A stretch of DNA of 64,000 nt from Flavobacterium sp. CG_23.5 (GTDB taxonomy: Bacteria > Bacteroidota > Bacteroidia > Flavobacteriales > Flavobacteriaceae), in assembly GCF_017875765.1 (NCBI RefSeq), contig NZ_JAGGNA010000001.1:62001-126000 (forward strand). Direction: 5' to 3'. The notes below the pieces were generated by a model. The model did no database searches. It was not told the DNA's origin and saw only the letters and a list, made by a program, of their open reading frames with translations. Positions 15,344-23,626 of this stretch are shown in pieces; position 1 is the stretch's first letter; each line of letters opens with the position of its first letter. The translations under genes and the position numbers were made by a program.

Positions 15344-15513
15344 AATTCAAAGATAGTAATTCTGGTTAAAAAAGTTCGATGGTAAAAAACAAATAATCAT
15401 TAGTACGATACCGGTGCTATTGGTTCGGTACGCCATGAAATCTTCTTTCCTTCGTTTGACGTTAAACAAAAATACAAATTTTGCAACTATGTTTCACTTC
15501 AAAAATAAGATTT

Positions 15514-17205
15514 ATGTATCACAACACTTTAATTCAGAAAAATCACCCGGAACAAGAGTCACTTGAAAAAGTTATTGAACTCGTTTTAGGGTTTGTCGAG
15601 GCCGATAGTATCTATTTTTCTTCGCAGGTAGAAGATGGTCTTAACGACGGTATATTAATAGTTATTATAGGCGAAAATAGTCCCCATTATTGGGATGACG
15701 TATATGAGTATTCCTGGAAGATATTCCATAATTATCCTCAATTTTCTTTTCGAATATTTGATTCCAGTTGGGTAAAAGAAGAAATTGAAAACGGAAATCT
15801 CTTTTATGTTATGCACTGTAACTCGGATACTCTTGTTTATAGTTCAACAGAAAGTTGTGACACTTTATATCCTGAAAGTATTAAATTAAAACGATTTTTA
15901 AAGAACGCTCGAAGCCGATACCGAATCGAAGATGAATGTGCGTTTACAATAAGTTTGAATGTAAAATATTATAAAAAGGGTAAAAACTACCTACAGGCTG
16001 CCTATACCTTGCATCAGTCGATTAGGTGTCTATTCATTAGCGCTTCCTGGTTCTTAACGGGCGAATGGCTGGTTTTGAAAAGTTTGGCAAAACAGCAAGA
16101 ACATATCAGTAAATTTTCGCAAACGCTAGGTCGTTTATTTAATATGGAGGATGAAAAGGAATGTTTACTAATGGAACAGCTTGACAATGCCTGTGCGGCA
16201 GTTCAAGGGAATCAACGTATTCCGGAAATTGATTTAGCAATTATTGAAGCAGTGGAAGCCAAATTGGATCCCATGAGAAAAGAGGTTCTGCGTTTGTTTG
16301 AGATATGTATCAGTAGATGCGAGAATGTCTTTTTTCAAAAGAGTCCGGCTGTAATTGAACTAGAAGATTCTAATCCGCAGCAACTTCTAGCAAAAATAAT
16401 AACAGGCTTTATTGAAACGAGGGCAATTTATTGTTTTGGACAGCGCACGTCTTCCTACGTACAAAACAGCGTAGTAGTCCAAAAAGATAATAGTCCCATT
16501 GAAAACACCCATTTTTATTTGTTAGTTTTCGTTGAAAAGTACCTTGATAATGCTACCGCCGATATAATTGATATTGTTAAGACTAAAACAAATGGGAGAT
16601 ATACAGCTACAATCCTTATGCATAGTAAAAAATCTTTGCAAGCTAAAAGTGGAGATCAACAGTATTTTTTTTTTCAAATAATGCAGCAAGGTCAGCTCAT
16701 TTTTAAAAATGTTGCTAAACCAGCTATACTTCATTGTGATAAAATTCCTTCTCGAAATATTAAATCTACAACTAATTATCTACAGCAACGAAACTTAATT
16801 GTAAACACTTTGATGGAACATGAAAATTTTGAAAATAAGGGAGCTACGAAAGTGAATACTGTTTTTAAACATCTTATTGTAGAGCAAATTTCTCTGGGCC
16901 TTATTCGCTTATTTCTGGGTTATACACCTCAACATTATTCTTTAGGGTTTCTATTTGACCTTTGTGAACATTTCACTTTTTTGACTGCAGAAATTTTCCC
17001 ACGCAAAACCGAAAAAGACAAAGCACTTTTTAGAACACTTGCAAACGGTACTAGTTTCTTAAGATATGGTGCTGCTGATACAATTGATTTCAGTAATTAT
17101 GAAATCTTACGTAATCGTTGTGATGAATTTGCTCAGAGGGCAAGTGAATTGACTAAAAATGAGTTGGAACGTATTCAAAATAAAAATAATACACTTAACA
17201 ATTAA
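15514..17205 (+). CDS. Uncharacterised protein with two tandem nucleotidyltransferase/HEPN-like modules
   Basis: I chose the ATG at 15514 (MYHNTLIQKNHPEQE), giving 563 residues; a TTG 33 bp earlier is also open. The protein appears to be internally duplicated. An alpha/beta N-terminal part (AGILIVIIGEN-like strands) is followed by a helical HEPN-like segment near YYKKGKNYLQAAYTLHQSIR. The pattern recurs after residue about 290, with beta strands and then a helical region (FKHLIVEQISLGLIRLFLGY). I do not see a clear HEPN catalytic RxxxxH or a complete nucleotidyltransferase GSxxxGxxxxxSDxD motif, so enzymatic activity is doubtful. It lies 3 bp before a small gene, likely its partner, and divergent from an XRE regulator. 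Confidence 0.7.
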   Translation: MYHNTLIQKNHPEQESLEKVIELVLGFVEADSIYFSSQVEDGLNDGILIVIIGENSPHYWDDVYEYSWKIFHNYPQFSFRIFDSSWVKEEIENGNLFYVMHCNSDTLVYSSTESCDTLYPESIKLKRFLKNARSRYRIEDECAFTISLNVKYYKKGKNYLQAAYTLHQSIRCLFISASWFLTGEWLVLKSLAKQQEHISKFSQTLGRLFNMEDEKECLLMEQLDNACAAVQGNQRIPEIDLAIIEAVEAKLDPMRKEVLRLFEICISRCENVFFQKSPAVIELEDSNPQQLLAKIITGFIETRAIYCFGQRTSSYVQNSVVVQKDNSPIENTHFYLLVFVEKYLDNATADIIDIVKTKTNGRYTATILMHSKKSLQAKSGDQQYFFFQIMQQGQLIFKNVAKPAILHCDKIPSRNIKSTTNYLQQRNLIVNTLMEHENFENKGATKVNTVFKHLIVEQISLGLIRLFLGYTPQHYSLGFLFDLCEHFTFLTAEIFPRKTEKDKALFRTLANGTSFLRYGAADTIDFSNYEILRNRCDEFAQRASELTKNELERIQNKNNTLNN

Positions 17206-17208
17206 ATT

Positions 17209-17532
17209 ATGGGAACAAATGAATTTACTACGCTAGAAGAATTTAAGGAATATACTGTCCGTTATTACCGAAACCTTGAGTCGGTAGTAGGGAAGGAGAA
17301 TCTCTATACAAATGAGGTGAGAGTTTGTGGCTATATAGACATGCTTCATGTTGCCACTACTCTTATTAAATTATGCGTTATTGCAACAGATCCAGAAGCA
17401 CCGAAGATTTCCAAGTTAGTCAAAAATACAAGCGTGGATATAAACCGAATACTGGAGCTTGCCCTACAATTTTTGCCTTACGATGAGGTTGAATTATTAG
17501 ATGAAATAAAAGAAATGTGTGTAAATGATTAA
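17209..17532 (+). CDS. Small helical partner protein (107 aa)
   Basis: This 107-residue, mainly helical, acidic protein begins MGTNEFTTLEEFKEYTVRYY. Its ATG follows the stop of the preceding large gene by 3 bp, so the two are almost certainly co-expressed. I recognise no family. The two-gene arrangement, a large HEPN-like protein followed by a small acidic protein beside a divergent XRE regulator, resembles a toxin-antitoxin or immunity-type unit, but there is no direct evidence for that. It is followed by about 590 bp without genes. Confidence 0.65.
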   Translation: MGTNEFTTLEEFKEYTVRYYRNLESVVGKENLYTNEVRVCGYIDMLHVATTLIKLCVIATDPEAPKISKLVKNTSVDINRILELALQFLPYDEVELLDEIKEMCVND

Positions 17533-18126
17533 AAATAATTTATTAGAAACATTCTTTAAAGTTTTTTTATTCTGGAAGAAACCTTTTAAGATTTTCTACA
17601 ATGTATTGGTCAATATTTTGGATTTTCTCTATTTTATATTGTCTAGGTAAAATATTATTTGTCGACGTGGAATTGACAATTTGAGAGAATGAGGTTTCAA
17701 AAACAAAACTTAGTATTATATGTAAAAGAAATAGTATTTAAGTACTCTATATAGTAAATAGGTAATGATCTGAAATAGTATGCTTTGTGCTTTGTAGAAT
17801 GCAGATTTTTATTTGAGAAAGAGTGATTATGAATTTAGGAGGGATTATTTTTATAATGATAGTTGGAGGAGGAGGGATAGGAAATAAAGATGCTGACAGG
17901 TGTCTTTTTTTTGCGATAATGCGGAAAACCGTAAAGAATCTAAATTGTACTGTAATACTTTTACTTCATAGATATGTATAAATATCACTAAAAGTGGGTA
18001 TTGTAAAAATGATTTAAAAAGTTTTTATTTACGATTTGGGATAAATAGCGTAACTATTATTGTATTTTAAAAAAAGAATAAGATGTTGATGGTATTTATT
18101 AGTTGTCAGCAAAACCAAAAAAAAAC
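17533..18126. other. Gene-free stretch between the mobile module and the OLD-type defence pair
   Basis: This is AT-rich DNA with many stops in all frames. It holds the 17-bp TGCGGAAAACCGTAAAG block at 17920-17936 and the right copy of the 24-bp inverted repeat at 17981-18004. Nothing else is recognisable. Confidence 0.6.
17981..18004 (-). repeat. Right copy of the 24-bp perfect inverted repeat
   Basis: This is the exact reverse complement of 10035-10058, with core TATCACTAAAAGTGGGTA. Together the two copies bound 7.97 kb that contains all the mobilisation-type genes. It lies about 120 bp upstream of the nuclease-like gene, so it could equally be a promoter-proximal regulator site. Confidence 0.7.
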
Positions 18127-19305
18127 ATGAGTGAATCATTTGATAAAGGAAAAAAAGGAGAAGATTTCGTCGAATTTTTAGCAGAAAAAGCATATTTAAA
18201 ATATTGGTGTTTTGCAAATCCAATGGATTTAGAAGGAGATGGAAAGGAAATTTGTGATTTCTTAATACTCTTCTACGATACTGCAATTATCATATCAGTT
18301 AAAAACTATTATGTTAACGGAAATTATGATCGCTTTCTTAAAAAGGTCATTGGAAAGTCTACTAAACAATTATTCGGCGCACAAAGGAAATTTAAGCAGC
18401 GTGACAAAATTAAACTAAAACACGAAATTCAGGGTGAAGTTGAATTTGATACAAAAACTTTCCAAAATATTTTCAAAATAACCATTAGTGTTGGAGAAGA
18501 TTTTGAACACTATGAATTCGTAGACTATCATAACGAGAAAGGAATTGTAAATATTTTTAATCGTGAAACTGCTGGAATTATATTCAATGAGCTGGACACT
18601 ATAAAGGATCTTGTACAATATTTAAAAGCACGAGAAACACTTTTGCAGCTAAATAATAAAAAAGTATGTTATTGTCGAGAAAAGGACTTAATAGCTGACT
18701 TTGTGACGAATGCACGAGAATTCAGTCCTACCCTTTTAGATAATTTCACTGAAGAAACAAAAGTTATCGCAGGGAAATGGGAAAATTATATTGAACAACG
18801 CGAAGTAATTTTAAAAAAATTAGAAGATGAAAATAGCTATTTCATAGACAAAATGGTTAAGGAAAACATTTTACCAATGCAAGATGGGGAATTGTTAGCC
18901 AAAAAATTTATGACGATGAGTAGATTTGAACGAAGAGTATTAGCCAACAACTTATTCGAGTTAGTCACTAAATATGAAAATGAAAAAGATTTTCTTGCTA
19001 GACGTTTTACAGTGTTCAACGGAGTTGCATTTCTTTTTATTTATTATCCAATAGAACGAACTCAAAAAGAAATTGATCAAATACTCTTATATGCACAGCA
19101 ATTATATGCATACTATAAAAATACTGATCAAATTGTATTACTCGCAGCCTCAAAAGGGATAAAGGAATGGAAATTTGGGCTTTTTCAATCAACTGAAATA
19201 ACACAAGACTCAGAAAAATACTTGAAAGCTTTGTCCAAACAATTAGGATGGTTTCAAAACGAGAAAAAATCAGAATCGATTATAAGCGAATATAAAAACA
19301 TATAG
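18127..19305 (+). CDS. PD-(D/E)XK nuclease-like protein paired with an OLD ATPase
   Basis: From the ATG at 18127 (MSESFDKGKKGEDFVEFLAE) this is a 392-residue protein; an upstream TTG at 18103 is less likely. The N-terminus has the layout of NERD/PD-(D/E)XK nucleases: GKKGEDFVE with Glu12, CDFLILF with Asp44, and IIISVKNY with Lys59. The usual acidic residue two before the Lys is Ser57, so catalysis may be altered or lost, or the acidic residue may be supplied elsewhere. The rest is helical with no recognised domain. It lies 186 bp before the OLD-family gene on the same strand. A defence role is inferred from that pairing and the island context. Confidence 0.7.
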   Translation: MSESFDKGKKGEDFVEFLAEKAYLKYWCFANPMDLEGDGKEICDFLILFYDTAIIISVKNYYVNGNYDRFLKKVIGKSTKQLFGAQRKFKQRDKIKLKHEIQGEVEFDTKTFQNIFKITISVGEDFEHYEFVDYHNEKGIVNIFNRETAGIIFNELDTIKDLVQYLKARETLLQLNNKKVCYCREKDLIADFVTNAREFSPTLLDNFTEETKVIAGKWENYIEQREVILKKLEDENSYFIDKMVKENILPMQDGELLAKKFMTMSRFERRVLANNLFELVTKYENEKDFLARRFTVFNGVAFLFIYYPIERTQKEIDQILLYAQQLYAYYKNTDQIVLLAASKGIKEWKFGLFQSTEITQDSEKYLKALSKQLGWFQNEKKSESIISEYKNI

Positions 19306-19491
19306 GTTTAGCTGCTTACAGGGGTTCTCCTATATATTGGGGTTTTTAGTGGAATTACCGTTTCGCAGTGATGTCCACAATAAGTCGAAAATACTTGAAT
19401 TAAGCATGACAGATCATCTCAAACAGGAAAAACCTTATGGGATAAGTGCTCGGAAAAACATAGTTAACTACAAACATTAAAGCGATCAAAT

Positions 19492-21417
19492 ATGGCAATG
19501 ATTACATTAACTCAAGTTACAATAGATAAGTATAAGAGTATTCAAAAAAAACAAGTTGTCGAGATTGATCCGGCAATCACAACTATTGTCGGTATGAATG
19601 AAGCAGGAAAGACTTCTTTTCTAACCGCAATTGCAAAAACTAATTACTTTACTGTAGATTCGGATTTTGAATTTGACATGACACAAGATTATCCAAGAAA
19701 TGAGTTAATTGATTTTCAACATGGAGATGAAGATTCTGATATCATTACTTGTAAATATGAGATTTCTGCAGAACTTTTAAAAGAGATTGAAGATGAATTT
19801 GGGGTAGGAGTCTTTACAGTTAAAGAATTTAGCTACACAGTTCACTATAAGGCTGAGGCAAATTCATTTTCTGGAGTTACTGCTAACCTCAAAAAATTTC
19901 TTGAGTTAGAGGTAGAAAAATATGAATTGTCAGCTGAAACAAAAGAAATTATTAAAAAGCTTTCTGCTTTAGATGAAGTAGAAAAGATTGTTGGTATTGA
20001 AGCAGACGAGGATCTTCCTGTTTTTAAAAAGGAAGTTAAAAAGATTATTGATGGAGCATATCCTAAATGGGGTAATGATCTTGCTGGGTATATTGGTAAA
20101 AAATGGATTAAAGCTAAGATGCCAAAATTTTGGTATTTTGATGATTATTATCCGCTAAGAGGTAAAATCAACATTAATACTTTAATTAATCAGCCACCGA
20201 CAAATGAAAAAGATAAAACTTCGAAAGCATTATTTGAATTGGCAAGAATAAAACCTGAAGATATTCTAAATGCAACTGAACAAGAATATGAAAAATACAT
20301 AGCTCTTTTAGAAGCTTCCTCCAACAAAATTACTGCAGAAATTTTTAAATATTGGTCTACAAATAAAAATCTTGATATAGAGTTCAAAATTCAAAATACA
20401 ACTAATATACAAGGTCAGCCCGAAAAAATTCTAGATATACGGGTTAAAAATCAACGACACAAAATTACATTGCCTTTAGACAGAAGAAGTAAAGGATTTA
20501 ATTGGTTCTTTTCTTTTATTATTTGGTTTAGCAAAATTCAAGCTGATAAAAATTCAGATTATATTTTGTTACTCGACGAACCAGGTTTGAATTTACATGC
20601 GTCCGCGCAAGCTGATTTACTAGGTTTCTTTCATGATTTGTCAAAAAAATATCAAATAATTTATACAACTCATTCTCCATTTATGGTCGAAACTGAGCAT
20701 TTAGATCGAGTAAGAACTTGTTTCGAAACTGAGGATGGAACTATAATATCGGATTCTATTCAAGAAAAAGATCCAAATACTTTATTTCCACTTCAAGCAG
20801 CTTTAGGTTATGATATTGCACAAAATTTATTTGTTTCAAAAAACAATCTTCTTGTTGAAGGTCCAGCAGATTTAATTTATTTGACGGTTATTTCATCTTT
20901 ACTTGAAGGAGAAAAACGAACATTTCTAAATGAAAATATTACTATTGTTCCTGTTGGTGGTTTAGACAAAGTCACGACTTTTATATCATTATTAAGGGGT
21001 TCAAAACTTAATGTTGGATGTTTACTTGATACATTCACTGATCAAAAAGGAAAGCAAAAAGTTGAGGATTTAGTTATGCATAAAATTATAAAAGATAAAA
21101 ATATTAGGTTTTTTAATGAATTTACCGACAATGGTAAGTCTGTTGCTGATATTGAAGACCTTTTTGATAAAGAAGAATATCTAAATCTATTCAATTTGGC
21201 ATTTGACAAAGAGCATCCAGAAATCAAATTAGCTGATTTGGACACAAGTCTTGATACAATTCTTAAACAAATAAATAAAGTGATTAAAAAGTCGAGATTT
21301 AATCATTATCGTCCCGCAAATAAACTGAATCAGTTAGGAATTGATGAAAATTATTTAAAACCAGCCACTTTAGACAGATTTGAAAAAATGTTTACCGAAA
21401 TTAATAAGTTATTTTAA
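19492..21417 (+). CDS. OLD-family ATP-dependent nuclease (ABC ATPase plus Toprim)
   Basis: This 641-residue protein has the two-domain plan of OLD nucleases. The ATPase has Walker A GMNEAGKT (34-41), a signature-like RRSKGFNWFFSF (331-342), Walker B LLLDEPGLNLHA (359-370) and a His switch in YTTHSP (His394). The Toprim domain follows: NNLLVEGPADLIYL with Glu456, then CLLDTFTD with Asp513 and VADIEDLF near 551-558. OLD proteins include P2 Old and GajA of Gabija, which restrict phages by DNA cleavage. No UvrD-like GajB follows; a terminator ends the unit instead. The partner seems to be the nuclease-like gene upstream. Confidence 0.88.
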   Translation: MAMITLTQVTIDKYKSIQKKQVVEIDPAITTIVGMNEAGKTSFLTAIAKTNYFTVDSDFEFDMTQDYPRNELIDFQHGDEDSDIITCKYEISAELLKEIEDEFGVGVFTVKEFSYTVHYKAEANSFSGVTANLKKFLELEVEKYELSAETKEIIKKLSALDEVEKIVGIEADEDLPVFKKEVKKIIDGAYPKWGNDLAGYIGKKWIKAKMPKFWYFDDYYPLRGKININTLINQPPTNEKDKTSKALFELARIKPEDILNATEQEYEKYIALLEASSNKITAEIFKYWSTNKNLDIEFKIQNTTNIQGQPEKILDIRVKNQRHKITLPLDRRSKGFNWFFSFIIWFSKIQADKNSDYILLLDEPGLNLHASAQADLLGFFHDLSKKYQIIYTTHSPFMVETEHLDRVRTCFETEDGTIISDSIQEKDPNTLFPLQAALGYDIAQNLFVSKNNLLVEGPADLIYLTVISSLLEGEKRTFLNENITIVPVGGLDKVTTFISLLRGSKLNVGCLLDTFTDQKGKQKVEDLVMHKIIKDKNIRFFNEFTDNGKSVADIEDLFDKEEYLNLFNLAFDKEHPEIKLADLDTSLDTILKQINKVIKKSRFNHYRPANKLNQLGIDENYLKPATLDRFEKMFTEINKLF

Positions 21418-21545
21418 AATGTTTAGGCAGCACACAACAGCTAAGGCTCCTATCTCTTGAAAAGACGAACAATGAAGACTATTTTGAACGGAAGTGATTA
21501 CACTACCGTTGCTGGTATTATCATGATTGGAGTTTAGAAGATTCT

Positions 21546-21570
21546 AGAGGCTTTTTAGCCTCTTTTTTTT
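21546..21570 (+). terminator. Intrinsic terminator after the OLD gene
   Basis: AGAGGCT (21546-21552) pairs with AGCCTCT (21557-21563) around a 4-base loop and is followed by eight T residues. It closes the nuclease/OLD unit about 130 bp after the OLD stop. Confidence 0.85.
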
Positions 21571-21603
21571 GTGGTTTAGGCAAATTTATAGTGTGGGATT
21601 CAC

Positions 21604-21750
21604 GAATTACACACTATGTTATTTGCGTATTAAGTAAAAAAGTAAATGCCTAAGGTATTTTTAATTTTAGATAGTTTAAGACTAACCGTAGAGTGTGTAA
21701 TTCTAGAATTTAATGTACTCAATTCCAGAATTACACACTGTATTATTTGC
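21604..21750. repeat. Iterated sites near the integrase 3' end, probable arm-type integrase sites
   Basis: GAATTACACACT(A/G)T(G/A)TTATTTGC, 23 bp, occurs at 21604-21626 and 21728-21750 with two differences. AGTGTGTAATTC, the inverted half, is at 21692-21703. Clustered direct and inverted copies just beyond the integrase stop are what one expects for arm-type binding sites of a tyrosine recombinase or its accessory proteins. The 270-bp stretch holds no gene. Confidence 0.7.
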
Positions 21751-21843
21751 TTTTGATATTTTAATACAGTGTCGATTTTGTAGGCCTAGACCACTATACA
21801 CTATTGTAAATCCACTAAGTGTTAAGTTCAATTAGTGAAAATT

Positions 21844-23091
21844 CTAATTGGCCTTTTTGCTAATTTTATCATTGTTGCTGTTTAACATTTTCTTTCTCAA
21901 AATCATCATGTCCTCGCTGACTTTTTTGTCTAGCACCTTTGCATAATGTTGTGTGGTTCTTAAGTTTTTGTGTCCAAGCATTTTACTTACACTTTCGATA
22001 GGAACTCCGTTTGTGAGAGTTACTGTGGTTGCAAAAGTATGTCTAGCAATGTGAAAGGTTAGCTCTTTTTCGATTTCGCAGACGCCAGCAATTTCCTTTA
22101 AATACGCATTCATTTTTTGGTTACTCAAAATGGGAAGCAGTTTGTTTTGATTGCAGCATTCCGGATGATCCTCATATTTATCAATAATCATTTGGGTAAT
22201 TGGAAGAATTGGAATCTTTGAAGCCGTTTCTGTTTTCTGGCGGTGGGTGAATATCCACTTTTCTCCATCAATACCGAGGCTTATGTGGGACTTTGTTAGG
22301 TTTTTGACATCAATGTAGGCTAAACCTGTAAAGCAGCTAAAAAGGAAGATATCGCGTACTAATGAGAGTCTATCTGTTTTGAAATCTTTGTTGATGATAT
22401 TCTCAATCTCTTCCTCGGATAAATACACCCGTTCCACTTCTCTGATTTTGGCTTTGTAGTTGCTGAAAGGGTTTCTGTCAATCCAATTGTTGGCCAAACA
22501 AATCTTTATGATTTTGCTAAAATTCTTGATGTACTTCACCGCGGTGTTGTTGGCGCAATTTCGAACGCTTCGCAAGTAGAACTCATAGTCGGTAATAAAA
22601 GCATGATTTATTTTATCAATCTCGATATCGGATATTTTGTATTTCCATTCAAGAAAATCGATCGTATGTTTTAACGAGGTCTTGTAGCGCTCCAATGTAC
22701 CTGGTGCATATTCTTTACCTACCAATTCTTTAATTTTATTGTTATGGTCTTGGAAGATGGGGACCAACATTCGTTTGCGTTCTTCAAAACCAAGGATTTT
22801 GTTTTTGATAGTTTCTGCAGTAACCGGAATGTTTTTGTGTATTAATTCCATTTGCCCATCAATAATTTTGATTTTAAACATATCAAGATGGCTATTTATT
22901 GAACGGGCTTCTTCTGAATTGCCTTTCATTTTGCCTGCTTCTGTAGACCATTTGGAAATGTCGACAAATCGGTTTGTGCTTAATTCAATTCTTTTGCCAT
23001 TAATGGTGATTCTTATGTAGATCGGAACTGAACCGTTTACGCTGGCTTTTGCTCTCTTTGCATAAAAGAGAATTGATACTTTTGTTTTCAT
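21844..23091 (-). CDS. int: Tyrosine recombinase (integrase) of a Bacteroidota integrative element
   Basis: This 415-residue integrase has an N-terminal arm-binding domain (1-95), a SAM-like core-binding domain (about 110-210) and a catalytic domain. The C-terminal catalytic residues are present: HIARH with His347 and Arg350, LGHKN with His374, and QHYAK with the nucleophile Tyr383. The position of the first catalytic Arg reads TGLAYID (Ala258) instead of TGLR. That substitution is known from IntDOT-type enzymes, so the gene is not necessarily inactive. The gene begins 282 bp from the 3' end of tRNA-Ser, a typical attachment target, and is flanked by iterated repeats on both sides. Confidence 0.95.
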   Translation of the reverse strand: MKTKVSILFYAKRAKASVNGSVPIYIRITINGKRIELSTNRFVDISKWSTEAGKMKGNSEEARSINSHLDMFKIKIIDGQMELIHKNIPVTAETIKNKILGFEERKRMLVPIFQDHNNKIKELVGKEYAPGTLERYKTSLKHTIDFLEWKYKISDIEIDKINHAFITDYEFYLRSVRNCANNTAVKYIKNFSKIIKICLANNWIDRNPFSNYKAKIREVERVYLSEEEIENIINKDFKTDRLSLVRDIFLFSCFTGLAYIDVKNLTKSHISLGIDGEKWIFTHRQKTETASKIPILPITQMIIDKYEDHPECCNQNKLLPILSNQKMNAYLKEIAGVCEIEKELTFHIARHTFATTVTLTNGVPIESVSKMLGHKNLRTTQHYAKVLDKKVSEDMMILRKKMLNSNNDKISKKAN

Positions 23092-23166
23092 CGCGGTAAC
23101 CTTTTAGTTTATATTAAATTTAAATCTAAAATGACTACAACACAAGATGTTCATATTCTGAACAAC

Positions 23167-23190
23167 TTAATGAACATGTTAATGAATATG
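23167..23190. repeat. Tandem 12-bp repeats upstream of the integrase
   Basis: TTAATGAACATG (23167-23178) is followed directly by TTAATGAATATG (23179-23190), and TTAATGAATAT recurs at 23287-23297. These lie between the integrase start and the tRNA, where excisionase or integrase sites would be expected. Confidence 0.55.
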
Positions 23191-23222
23191 TTCGAAAGCC
23201 TTGTGTATACTAGCCCGAGATA

Positions 23223-23267
23223 AAAATCGGTTACCCAAAAGTCATGAGTTTTAGGGTAACCGATTTT
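23223..23267. other. Large perfect-stem hairpin between integrase and tRNA
   Basis: AAAATCGGTTACCC (23223-23236) is perfectly complementary to GGGTAACCGATTTT (23254-23267), with partial pairing in the loop. Read on the minus strand it is followed by a T-run, so it could terminate transcription coming from the tRNA side. It could equally be a cruciform near the attachment site. Confidence 0.65.
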
Positions 23268-23318
23268 ATCCCTTTCAGTACACGCATTAATGAATATTTT
23301 GGAGGGAGTATAAAAGAA

Positions 23319-23352
23319 AAAACCCTTTAAATCATACGATTTAAAGGGTTTT
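23319..23352 (-). terminator. Intrinsic terminator of tRNA-Ser
   Basis: AAAACCCTTTAAATC (23319-23333) pairs perfectly with GATTTAAAGGGTTTT (23338-23352) around ATAC. It starts 21 bp beyond the tRNA 3' end and is followed by a T-run on the minus strand. Confidence 0.88.
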
Positions 23353-23372
23353 AATTCAATTTGTATTTATAC

Positions 23373-23460
23373 TGGCGGAGAAAGAGGGATTCGAACCCCC
23401 GGACCTGTAACAGTCAACAGTTTTCAAGACTGCCGCATTCGACCGCTCTGCCATTTCTCC
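23373..23460 (-). tRNA. tRNA-Ser (anticodon TGA)
   Basis: On the minus strand the 88-nt gene starts GGAGAAATGGCAGAGCGGTC and ends with an encoded CCA. The acceptor stem GGAGAAA pairs with TTTCTCC, the T-arm contains GGTTCGAATCC, and the anticodon loop is CTTGAAA in a GCAGT/ACTGT stem, giving anticodon TGA. The long variable arm (TTGACTGTTACAGGTCC region) fits a class II tRNA such as serine. The neighbouring integrase makes its 3' end the likely attachment site of the island. Confidence 0.96.
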
Positions 23461-23492
23461 AGTGAGCGACAATCATTTGCTGATTGCGAGTG

Positions 23493-23524
23493 CAAATATA
23501 AGTACCTTTTTCGGTTTACAAAAA
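23493..23524 (-). promoter_or_regulatory. Bacteroidota-type promoter of tRNA-Ser
   Basis: On the minus strand TTTTTG is followed after 18 bases by TATATTTG, a full match to the TAnnTTTG -7 element with a correctly spaced -33 TTG. Transcription would start about 26 bp before the tRNA 5' end. Confidence 0.8.
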
Positions 23525-23626
23525 CAATTTAGATAAAAATTTAAGCTATTTTTGAGACTGTTTTTTAAATGTTTCATTTCCTTTGGTTTAGGGGAAATAT
23601 ATTTTTTAAAAAGAATTGAAAAAGGG

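Noticed and set aside
10035-18004. Insertion sequence or transposon defined by the inverted repeats
   Set aside because: No transposase lies between them and no target-site duplication is visible; kept as a finding, but not called as a transposon.
18127-21417. Gabija or PARIS defence system
   Set aside because: No UvrD-like GajB follows the OLD gene, and the ATPase and Toprim parts are fused instead of being separate AriA and AriB proteins.
21472-21537. 21-codon open frame MKTILNGSDYTTVAGIIMIG before the terminator
   Set aside because: Too short and without family resemblance or a clear ribosome-binding context; not distinguishable from chance.
21844-23091. Integrase inactivated by loss of the first catalytic Arg (TGLAYID)
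   Set aside because: IntDOT-type recombinases of Bacteroidota naturally lack this Arg; the remaining His, Arg, His and Tyr residues are present.
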